Shown: one piece after another, positions 13,710-19,912 of the stretch
How the letters are laid out: every line of letters begins with the position of its first letter
Numbering within the stretch: the stretch's first letter is position 1
Origin: CAZTAK01 sp964611585
GTDB taxonomy: Bacteria; Pseudomonadota; Alphaproteobacteria; SHVP01
NCBI GenBank assembly: GCA_964611585.1
Contig: CAZTAK010000052.1
Coordinates: forward strand, 1 to 19,912
Direction of reading: 5' to 3'
Length of the DNA: 19,912 nucleotides
Notes under the pieces: generated by a model
The model's database searches: none
Told to the model about the DNA's origin: nothing
Seen by the model: only the letters and a program-made list of their open reading frames with translations
Program-made: the position numbers and the translations under genes

Positions 13710-14869
13710 GCCGGGCCTCCATCGGTCTGGGCAGCGGATCCGGATTCGATCAGGGCGTCAATCTCGTCCGCTTCAAGACCCCAGTCGAGCAGCGCCGTGC
13801 GCGTATGCGCGCCGCCCGCCGTTGGCGCTTCGGCAGGTTCGAGCGATGTGCGGCTGAACCGCGGCGCCGGCGCGGGCTGGGTGATCCCGCCGTCAACGTA
13901 ATAGGTGGCGCGCGCAGCATTGTGGGAATTGCCGGGTGCCTCTTCAAGCGAGAGAACGGGCGCGAAGCAGGCATCGGCGCCCGCCATGATCGCGCACCAT
14001 TCGTCGCGCGTCTTCTCGGCAAAAACTTCAGTGAAACGTTTCCGCAGCGTCGGCCAACCGGCGCGGTCGTTCTGGCCGGGCAAGGATTCCGTTGCGAGGC
14101 CGAGCCGTTCAAGAAGAATGGCGTAGAACTTGGATTCGATGGCGCCGATGGCGACGTATCTGTCGTCTTTGGTACGGTAGGTGTCGTACCAGGGCGCGCC
14201 CGAATCGAGCAGATTCGCGCCGCGTTCGGGGCGCCATAATCCCGCCGCCCGAAGCCCGTGAAAAATCGTCATCAGATTGGCGGCGCCGTCGGTCATCGCC
14301 GCATCGATTACCTGGCCCTTGCCGGATTCGCGTGCCTCCCAGAGCGCCGCAACCACCGCCAGTGCCAGCACCATGCCGCCGCCGCCGAAATCGCCAACCA
14401 GGTTCAGCGGCGCTAGCGGGCGTCCCCCGGCCGGGCCGATGGCATCGAGAACGCCCGTCAAGGCAATGTAGTTGATGTCGTGACCCGCCGTTTGCGCCAG
14501 CGGCCCGTCCTGGCCCCACCCGGTCATGCGGCCATAGATCAGCCGGGGATTGGCCGCCAGCGCCGCCTCCGGGCCGAGGCCAAGCCGTTCCATAACGCCG
14601 GGACGGAACCCTTCGATCAGGGCGTCGGCGCGGCCACACAGCTTGAGCACAGCATCGCGGCCGCGGGCGGATTTGAGATCGATGGCGGCTGAGCGCCGGC
14701 CGCGGCGCAGAAGGTTGAACTTCGGCGCCATGCCGATGCCGGAACCGTCGCTGCCGGGGCGGTCGATGCACAACACCTCGGCGCCGAAGCCCGATAGCAT
14801 CATCGCCGCGAACGGCGCCGGGCCGATGCCCGCCATCTCGATGATCCGGACGCCTTTCAGGGGTCCCAT
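13706..14869 (-). CDS. Alpha-methylacyl-CoA racemase-like class III CoA-transferase family enzyme
   Basis: A 387-residue CaiB/BaiF family protein. It resembles alpha-methylacyl-CoA racemase (AMACR/MCR) more than a CoA-transferase: MTGWGQDGPLAQTAGHDINYIALTG (115-139) holds the conserved His-Asp, NLLDSGAPWYDTY (219-231) is the AMACR substrate block, and AIGAIESKFYAILLERLGL (240-258) carries the expected acid Glu245. AMACR inverts the 2-methyl centre of branched acyl-CoA esters through an enolate. Met at 14869 (MGPLKGVRIIEMAG) is the normal family start; the 15 extra residues in the longer frame are not family-like. It overlaps lutA by ATGA, so it is the first gene of a four-gene unit. A nested inverted repeat lies about 40 bases upstream at 14909-14966. 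A CoA-transferase activity cannot be excluded. Confidence 0.92.
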   Translation of the reverse strand: MGPLKGVRIIEMAGIGPAPFAAMMLSGFGAEVLCIDRPGSDGSGIGMAPKFNLLRRGRRSAAIDLKSARGRDAVLKLCGRADALIEGFRPGVMERLGLGPEAALAANPRLIYGRMTGWGQDGPLAQTAGHDINYIALTGVLDAIGPAGGRPLAPLNLVGDFGGGGMVLALAVVAALWEARESGKGQVIDAAMTDGAANLMTIFHGLRAAGLWRPERGANLLDSGAPWYDTYRTKDDRYVAIGAIESKFYAILLERLGLATESLPGQNDRAGWPTLRKRFTEVFAEKTRDEWCAIMAGADACFAPVLSLEEAPGNSHNAARATYYVDGGITQPAPAPRFSRTSLEPAEAPTAGGAHTRTALLDWGLEADEIDALIESGSAAQTDGGPA

Positions 14870-14908
14870 TGTGTTTCCGTCCGCCTGTGCTCGCTGACGG
14901 TCACGATA

Positions 14909-14966
14909 GAGCAATATCCGCAGGGATTGAACCGGCGCGGTTCAAGCCCTCCGGGCGAAATTGCTC
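14909..14966. promoter_or_regulatory. Nested inverted repeat between the DUF4340 gene and the racemase gene
   Basis: Inner arms GGGATTGAACC (14923-14933) and GGTTCAAGCCC (14939-14949) pair with one mismatch around a five-base loop. Outer arms GAGCAAT (14909-14915) and ATTGCTC (14960-14966) are exact complements. The element lies just upstream of the racemase-lutABC start and downstream of the export operon. It could be an operator, a leader structure or a terminator; there is no T tract, so termination is the weaker reading. Confidence 0.5.
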
Positions 14967-15045
14967 ACCTGTTCAAGAAGTTAGGGCCGCATGATCGGTC
15001 CCGTGATCGCAAGAACGCGATTCCATCGGTTCGCATGCGGCTTGA

Positions 15046-15059
15046 GGCCCGGACGGGCC
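15046..15059 (-). terminator. GC hairpin just after the DUF4340 gene
   Basis: GGCCC and GGGCC with a four-base loop lie about 12 bases past the stop at 15071 in the direction of transcription. No T run follows, so a rho-independent terminator is only a weak possibility. Confidence 0.25.
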
Positions 15060-15070
15060 GCGCACGCGGA

Positions 15071-16162
15071 TCAGGTTGCGCCGGCCGCCTTGTAGAGATC
15101 GTCGAGGCGTTTGAGGGTGCGGTTGCCGTCGAGGTTCTCAAGTTCGAATACCCAGCCGGCCGTCGCGGCATTCACTTCGTTGACGCGGGCTTCGGCCGCC
15201 GCGCGTGTTTCTTCGGTGACAACATCGGGCGCGAGTTCGGCGCGAATCCGGGCCCAGCGTACCGGATCGCGGGTGAAGTTAGGACGCGGGGCCTCGGTCT
15301 CGGGTTCTATCATCACTTCAAAGACGATGCGCGCGCCCGCGAATGTGGTGTATTCGGCGACGGTAAACGGCCCGTCGAGCGCCTTCTTGTCGGCCGGCTG
15401 AACGTCCTTGAACTGGAACTTGGTGACCACAAACGCGAGCCGGTCGGCCTCGGTCTCGGTCTTGAGGTCACGGCCTTCGGGGGCGTTGGCGACGGCGAAA
15501 TGTTCGTCTTCGGTCGAACCCTTTTCGATCCTGAGGACGTCGCCATCGGACTGGGTAATGACGATGCGCCTGACATCGTCGTTGGGAACATCGAACACCA
15601 ACCGCTCCATCCAGTCGCTTGAGTTGGCGCCGAAATTCATTTCGCCTTCGGCGAGCCAACTCTGCGCCTCGTCGCGGCGCCTCATATAGGTGCCACCGCG
15701 CCCATCGACAAAAAGGAAATATTTGCGCCGCCCGATGATGGCATCGGCGAGCACGTCGCCGTTTTTGTCGAGCACGGTAACGGCCCGCCCGGCGCCCTCG
15801 GCGGCTTCGATATCGGCCACTTCCAGCCTGCCATAGCGATCGGCCATGCCGGTCTTGGCCTCGACGATGCGGAGATTGGCAAGGCTGAGGAGAAAGATTC
15901 TCACCGTATCGCGTGCCACGGGGTAGCCGTTCTTTTCGACCACGCCCCAACTATCGCCTTCGCCGACAATCGTAAAATGTTCGTCGACCGAATCGATCTC
16001 GATAGCGGCGGCATCGTTGATGCGCTCGACCAGGGCCGGAAAGGCCGCAACGCGTTTGCCGATCACCGTCTGCCGCACGCTGTCGTTCACCACCGCAACG
16101 GCGGCAGCGACAACCATGACAAGCGTGAGGACGGCGAGCGTGAGGACGGTTCTGGATTTCAT
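15071..16162 (-). CDS. DUF4340 domain-containing membrane-anchored protein
   Basis: A 363-residue protein with one N-terminal membrane anchor (residues 7-26) and a large periplasmic region. The beginning of the soluble part matches the DUF4340 pattern: AAIEIDSVDEHFTIVGEGDSWGVVEKNGYPV (beta strands with a W-x-V-x-E-x-x-G-Y-P-V block), followed by LSLANLRIVEAKTG. DUF4340 genes regularly sit next to GldG-type ABC exporter genes, as here, 21 bases after the GldG-type gene's end. Its job is unknown; as the last gene of an ABC export operon it probably acts with the auxiliary protein at the outer face of the inner membrane. No ribosome site of note. Confidence 0.88.
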   Translation of the reverse strand: MKSRTVLTLAVLTLVMVVAAAVAVVNDSVRQTVIGKRVAAFPALVERINDAAAIEIDSVDEHFTIVGEGDSWGVVEKNGYPVARDTVRIFLLSLANLRIVEAKTGMADRYGRLEVADIEAAEGAGRAVTVLDKNGDVLADAIIGRRKYFLFVDGRGGTYMRRRDEAQSWLAEGEMNFGANSSDWMERLVFDVPNDDVRRIVITQSDGDVLRIEKGSTEDEHFAVANAPEGRDLKTETEADRLAFVVTKFQFKDVQPADKKALDGPFTVAEYTTFAGARIVFEVMIEPETEAPRPNFTRDPVRWARIRAELAPDVVTEETRAAAEARVNEVNAATAGWVFELENLDGNRTLKRLDDLYKAAGAT

Positions 16163-16183
16163 CGGATTACCGTGGGGCCTGGA

Positions 16184-18094
16184 TCACGAGCGTTGAGTAC
16201 GCAGGCGCTGGTTGTAGCGAATGCGCCGCACCAGTGCGAGGACGATGGCAATGAACCCGATCACCAGCGGGATCGCCCCAATATTAAGAAGCTTTAATTG
16301 CGAATCCAGGTTTTCGATGTCGCTGACCAGGGCGCGTTGCACTTCCCGGAGTTCGGCGCGCATGACCAGCATCTCGGCGCGGAAATTTTCGATTTCCCGG
16401 CGTTGATCTTCGGAAATGATGGCGCTGCCGACATCTTCCTGCTGAAGCTCCCGAATACGGGTTTCCGATTCTTGCAACGACTGGACCAATTCGCGCTCTT
16501 TGGTCCGGAACTTGAGTTCCGCGTCGCGCCGGATCTCCTCGACCGTATAGAACGGGCGTCCCGACAGCCCGCGCCCGCGCAAGGTGATGAGGTCGGCGCT
16601 GCCGACCAGATTGTCGAGCGCGTTGACGATGAAGTCCGCATTCTGGGCGACCAGTTCCGCGGAACCGGCGGCCCCGCGCAACCAGGCGATGTCGGCGAGA
16701 ATGTCGGAATCGGCAACCACAATCATGTTGACCGGGTCCGCGGAGACCGCAACATGGGGTGGCACCGGATCGACGGGGTCTTCGCCGATTTCCTCGCCGC
16801 GCGCATTGAGCCGCGGCGGCGCACCGTCGGGGAAGGCGGATTCGAGCACGCCCGTGAACCGCGCCGCCATCGGATATTCCGTGTTCGAAGCCTCGAACGC
16901 CGTCAACATTGCAACCGGATCGGGGAACGGCCGCACGGCCTCGATCGCCAGCAACTGCGATTGCAGCGTGCTGTGCAACAGCGCGGTCATAACCAGCGGC
17001 GAATCGTCCGCCACCGTCAGGTACCCGGGCGACAACAACCCGACGCGGTCGATCTCGGACGTAACGACATCGTCCGGTTCGATACCGGCGCCTTCGAGGC
17101 GCATCCACGGCAAGTAGTCGGTGACCACCCGCCGCCCGCTACTCTGTGCGTTGACCTTTTGTGCCGAGATGCGGTCGCCTACCACCTTGTCGAGCGGCAT
17201 GTCGATGCCCCAGGTCTCGAACAGGTGCCCCAGCGCGTGATCGGGCGGCGGCTCGTACTCGCGCTGCTGGCCCTGGGGGCGCGGATAGCTTTCGGGATAC
17301 GGGTCGACGAAAATCATCGCCTTGCCGCCGCGCAGCAGGAACTGGTCGATGCCATAAAGGGTGCGGTCGCTGAGGCCGACCGGATGCACCAGCATCAGGA
17401 TATCGACGTCGTCGCTGATGCGGTCGATCTCGCCCCCCAGGGTACGCACATCGAAAAACTGCTCCATCTGCGACTGAACCACCCAGGGCGAATAGCGGTT
17501 GCGCGGATCGGCGGTTATCGGCAGCGACGATACCAGTGCGATCAGGGTTTTCTTCGGGCGCGACAGGTTGAAGATGAGTTTCGAGACATCGTATTCGAGG
17601 AATGTTTCCCGGCCCGGATTGAACAACGGGATGGTGTCTTCGTCGTCGGTGCTGTTGGAACCGGCAAGCCCGAAGTAGATCACCTCGCCCGCGGCCGAAA
17701 CGGGAACTGCCTGAATGCCGAATCCCACCGCCTGGTCTTCTTCAGGCGAGAACTGTTGCGGATGGTAGATTTCGAGATTGATCTTGCCGTCGGACAGGCG
17801 CTCGTACTGGCGCAACAGTTCCTCGACGCGCTGGGCATAGTTGGCGAGCGCCGGGATTTCCTCTTGCACCAGATCGGAAATGTAAAACTTCAGCGTCAGC
17901 GGTTCGTCGAGGTCGCGCAGGATGTTCCCGGTCGCCTTCGACAAGGTGTAGAGGCTCTCCTGTGTCAGATCCAGTTGCGCAGTCTTGAAGACCGTGTTGG
18001 AGAAGATATTGATCGCAAGAAACAGGACGATCGCCATGACGATGCCGGCGACGGTCATGGTGGTGCGATTGACGGTTGCGCTGGTTTCGGACAT
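16184..18094 (-). CDS. GldG-family ABC transporter auxiliary protein
   Basis: A 636-residue membrane protein of the GldG type (ABC-type transport auxiliary component). One transmembrane segment lies at about residues 14-36. A large periplasmic part follows with the family beginning LDLTQESLYTLSKATGNILRDLDEPLTLKFYIS, a GRETFLEYDVSKLIFNLSRPKK segment, and an IDQFLLRGGKAMIFVDPY segment resembling the type-1 glutamine-amidotransferase-like fold. A charged coiled-coil stretch lies at about 525-600, then a second transmembrane segment at 605-625 and a basic tail. In Bacteroidetes GldA/F/G support gliding; in proteobacteria the same set occurs without gliding and its cargo is unknown. ATG 18094 follows the permease stop by seven bases, with a GAGG ribosome site overlapping that stop. 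Confidence 0.92.
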   Translation of the reverse strand: MSETSATVNRTTMTVAGIVMAIVLFLAINIFSNTVFKTAQLDLTQESLYTLSKATGNILRDLDEPLTLKFYISDLVQEEIPALANYAQRVEELLRQYERLSDGKINLEIYHPQQFSPEEDQAVGFGIQAVPVSAAGEVIYFGLAGSNSTDDEDTIPLFNPGRETFLEYDVSKLIFNLSRPKKTLIALVSSLPITADPRNRYSPWVVQSQMEQFFDVRTLGGEIDRISDDVDILMLVHPVGLSDRTLYGIDQFLLRGGKAMIFVDPYPESYPRPQGQQREYEPPPDHALGHLFETWGIDMPLDKVVGDRISAQKVNAQSSGRRVVTDYLPWMRLEGAGIEPDDVVTSEIDRVGLLSPGYLTVADDSPLVMTALLHSTLQSQLLAIEAVRPFPDPVAMLTAFEASNTEYPMAARFTGVLESAFPDGAPPRLNARGEEIGEDPVDPVPPHVAVSADPVNMIVVADSDILADIAWLRGAAGSAELVAQNADFIVNALDNLVGSADLITLRGRGLSGRPFYTVEEIRRDAELKFRTKERELVQSLQESETRIRELQQEDVGSAIISEDQRREIENFRAEMLVMRAELREVQRALVSDIENLDSQLKLLNIGAIPLVIGFIAIVLALVRRIRYNQRLRTQRS

Positions 18095-18101
18095 CGCCGC
18101 C

Positions 18102-18836
18102 TCAGTTGGCCTTTTTCAGTTCGACGATGGCCGCATTGATTAACAGGCTGACGCCGATCACCGAGGCAAAGAAAACGATCTCCCGCAAGTCGATCACGCC
18201 GCGGCTGATCGACTGGAAGTTGGTGAGAAAACTGAGTGAAGCGACCACCTCGACCACGAAGTCGGGCGCCCAGGCGCGGAAAAAGCTGAGCACGATGTCG
18301 AGCCCGCTCATCAGGAACAGGAACGAGGCCGCCGCGCCGAGAACGAAAGCGACAACCTGATTCTTGGTCAGCGCCGAAATCGCCGCGACAAGCGCAAGAA
18401 AGGCGCCCGCCATCAACAGACTGCCGAGGTAACTCGCAACGATGACGCCATTGTCGGGTTCGCCCAGATAGTTCACCGTAATCCAGATCGGGAACGTGAG
18501 CGCGAGCGCGATAGCCGTGAAGGCCCACGCCGCCAGGAACTTGCCGACGACGATATTCATCGAGCTCAACGGCAGCGTCAGCAGTAGTTCAATCGTGCCG
18601 GTCTTTCTTTCTTCCGCCCACAAGCGCATGCCGATCGACGGAATCAGGAACAGATAGAGCCACGGGTGAAAATTAAAAAACGCTTGCAGGTCGGCTTGGC
18701 CGCGGTCGAAAAAACCGCCCAGGAAAAACGTAAAGGCGCCGACCAGGGCGAGAAAAATCACCAGGAACACATAGGCCACCGGCGTCGAGAAATACCCCGC
18801 CAGTTCCCGCCCCATGATGACGAAGGTGAGACGCAT
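18102..18836 (-). CDS. ABC-2 type transporter permease (GldF-like)
   Basis: A 244-residue integral membrane protein with about six transmembrane segments (roughly 19-41, 53-68, 98-125, 131-157, 160-185, 219-240). The N-terminus RELAGYFSTPVAYVFLVIFL and the loop MRLWAEERKTGTIELLLTLPLS (70-91) are the signature of the GldF/NosY-like ABC-2 permease group, where the EE(R/K)xxGT(I/L)E(L/L)L loop contacts the ATPase. It forms the membrane channel with the ATPase encoded immediately upstream, whose stop overlaps this start by one base (TGATG). Substrate not predictable. Confidence 0.93.
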   Translation of the reverse strand: MRLTFVIMGRELAGYFSTPVAYVFLVIFLALVGAFTFFLGGFFDRGQADLQAFFNFHPWLYLFLIPSIGMRLWAEERKTGTIELLLTLPLSSMNIVVGKFLAAWAFTAIALALTFPIWITVNYLGEPDNGVIVASYLGSLLMAGAFLALVAAISALTKNQVVAFVLGAAASFLFLMSGLDIVLSFFRAWAPDFVVEVVASLSFLTNFQSISRGVIDLREIVFFASVIGVSLLINAAIVELKKAN

Positions 18837-19576
18837 CAGGCTTGCGCTCCCATCGTGATCTCACGGAATACCGATTCGAGCGAACTCTTGTCGGCGGCGT
18901 GCGATTTCTGGCGCAGTTCGTCCGGGGTCCCGACGGCGAGGATGCGGCCGCGCGCGATGATCATGGCGCGCGAACAAACGGCGTCCACTTCTTCGAGTAT
19001 GTGGGTCGAGATGACGATCGCCTTTTCGTGGGCCATGGCGCGCAACAAGGTGCGGACTTCGTGTTTCTGGTTCGGGTCGAGGCCGTCAGTCGGCTCGTCG
19101 AGAACCAGCAGGGGAGGATCGTGCAATATCGCCTGCGCCAATCCGACACGGCGCTTGAAGCCTTTGGACAGGGTTTCGATGGGCCGGAAGAAAACTTCCT
19201 CCAGATGCACTTTCGACGCCGCCTCATCGACCTGCCGCCGCAGTTCCGCCCCGGAATACCCGCGCACGCGGGCGACGAAGCCGAGAAACGCTTTTGCCGT
19301 CATGTCGCCATAAAGCGGCGCCCCTTCGGGCAGGTAGCCAATCGACTGCTTGGCGGCGATGGCATCGTTGACGACGTCGTATCCGCAGACGGTTGCGCGG
19401 CCGGCCGAGGGTGCGAGAAACCCGGTAATCATGCGCATAGTGGTGGACTTGCCGGCACCGTTGGGGCCGAGGACGCCGAGCACCTCGCCTTTGGCGGCGT
19501 GAAACGAGACCGACTCGACCGCGGTTAGAGCGCCAAACCGTTTGGTCAGGCCGTCAACTTCAAGAACATCGGACAC
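18836..19576 (-). CDS. ABC transporter ATP-binding protein (GldA/CcmA-like)
   Basis: A 246-residue nucleotide-binding subunit. Motifs in order: Walker A GPNGAGKST (37-45), Q-loop near YLPEGAPLYGDMT (81-93, with Pro-Glu in the usual Q-loop stretch), signature LSKGFKRRVGLAQA (136-149), Walker B LLVLDEPTDGLDP (156-168) and H-loop STHILEE (190-196). The C-terminus SSLESVFREIT (231-241) is the normal ABC-2 exporter ending. The GTG at 19576 is preferred because VSDVLEVDGLTKRFG is the usual family opening; the frame further upstream is Arg/Ser-rich and not conserved in style. First gene of a four-gene operon with the permease, GldG-type protein and DUF4340 protein, and probably driven by the candidate promoter at 19752-19780. 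Confidence 0.92.
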   Translation of the reverse strand: MSDVLEVDGLTKRFGALTAVESVSFHAAKGEVLGVLGPNGAGKSTTMRMITGFLAPSAGRATVCGYDVVNDAIAAKQSIGYLPEGAPLYGDMTAKAFLGFVARVRGYSGAELRRQVDEAASKVHLEEVFFRPIETLSKGFKRRVGLAQAILHDPPLLVLDEPTDGLDPNQKHEVRTLLRAMAHEKAIVISTHILEEVDAVCSRAMIIARGRILAVGTPDELRQKSHAADKSSLESVFREITMGAQA

Positions 19577-19751
19577 GCGTTCCCAAGACTCCCATTCTCT
19601 TGTTCGCAACGCCGGACCGGTTCGGCTGCCCACTTTCGCATTTCGGGCGCCGGATGTCCCATCGTCGCTGGTCCGGTGCGAACGCGGGCGCTGCGTTGAT
19701 GGCGCCCGGTTTTCTCCCCGGGGGGCCGTCCCATTCAGCCCGCGGGGCAGC

Positions 19752-19780
19752 AATCTATGAATCTGTTCCAACTAAATCAA
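19752..19780 (-). promoter_or_regulatory. Candidate sigma-70-type promoter of the ABC export operon
   Basis: On the minus strand TTGATT (19780-19775) and TAGATT (19757-19752) are separated by 17 bases, a fair match to TTGACA-17-TATAAT. The site lies about 175 bases upstream of the ATPase start in an otherwise geneless and locally AT-rich stretch. Alphaproteobacterial promoters are variable, so this is tentative. Confidence 0.35.
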
Positions 19781-19856
19781 GGGTGTAGAGGCGAAATCAC
19801 CGCCTGTTGGTCAACTTCGTGGCGGCGGCACGCCCGCCCGCGCGCCCCTGCCCTAG

Positions 19857-19900
19857 CGCAAATCCCGAGCCGGCGGAATCGCCGGCGACGACGATTTGCG
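19857..19900. terminator. Nested hairpin at the right edge of the window
   Basis: Outer arms CGCAAATC (19857-19864) and GATTTGCG (19893-19900) are exact complements. Inside them GCCGGCG (19869-19875) and CGCCGGC (19880-19886) pair around a GAAT loop. Without the gene beyond the edge its role cannot be told: terminator, repeat-family palindrome or regulatory site. Confidence 0.4.
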
Positions 19901-19912
19901 TTCTATGGCAAA

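Larger units (their letters stand above)
19577..19912. other. 336-bp geneless region upstream of the ABC export operon
   Basis: No reading frame here has coding character. It contains the candidate promoter at 19752-19780 and the nested hairpin at 19857-19900. The stretch from 19577 to about 19750 would be a leader of the ABC operon mRNA; I see no riboswitch-like structure in it. Confidence 0.5.

Noticed and set aside
16298..18139. 613-codon plus-strand open frame
   Set aside because: Antisense shadow of the GldG-type gene, whose motifs, membrane segments and operon position are convincing.

Overview
The window looks like chromosomal DNA from a high-GC, free-living alphaproteobacterium, possibly Rhodospirillales-like. 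The basis is GC-rich coding sequence on both strands, GTG starts, ATGA-type gene overlaps, and dispersed AGAGC..TTCCG and AGAGCTTTTC palindromes of a kind I associate with that class. No rRNA, tRNA, transposase, integrase, CRISPR array or phage gene was seen. Taxonomy is inference from style and gene content, not from a marker gene.

Left part (1-7961): a catabolic or uptake neighbourhood. A family 5 (peptide/nickel-type) periplasmic binding protein is on the minus strand at the left edge. A plus-strand trio follows: a PcaC-type double-domain carboxymuconolactone-decarboxylase-like protein, a FAD-dependent fumarate-reductase-type oxidoreductase, and an alpha/beta hydrolase. A convergent acyl-CoA synthetase and a divergent amidohydrolase-2 protein come next. 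The hydrolase lacks the usual Ser and His of its triad, and the amidohydrolase lacks three of five canonical metal ligands, so neither should be annotated by default chemistry. Between the first two genes lies a decayed C-terminal remnant of an M24 (creatinase/aminopeptidase-P type) peptidase.

Middle (7962-10852): a pair of small secreted Rap1a/Tai-like proteins on the minus strand, with lower GC in the sampled part. One is apparently cut short by an amber codon, with the rest of the domain still readable behind it. Then come an isochorismatase-type hydrolase flanked by two different short tandem arrays (14 bp and 15 bp) and a flavodoxin-fold NAD(P)H oxidoreductase. Two copies of a roughly 150-bp structured repeat, with a 78-bp identical core, lie at 5296-5445 and 10692-10842.

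Right-centre (10853-14869): a minus-strand, translationally coupled unit of alpha-methylacyl-CoA racemase, lutA, lutB and lutC, joined by ATGA, TAATG and ATGA overlaps. This links an L-lactate-dehydrogenase-type LUD/iron-sulfur complex to acyl-CoA epimerisation or CoA chemistry.

Right (15071-19576): a complete minus-strand operon of ABC ATPase, ABC-2 permease, GldG-type auxiliary protein and DUF4340 protein, the non-gliding version of the GldA/F/G exporter set. A candidate promoter lies upstream, and a nested inverted repeat follows the operon. The last 336 bases hold no gene but contain a nested hairpin.

No wholly new multi-gene system is evident. The strongest leads are the degenerate active sites in the catabolic cluster, the racemase-lutABC coupling, and the amber-interrupted Rap1a-like gene.
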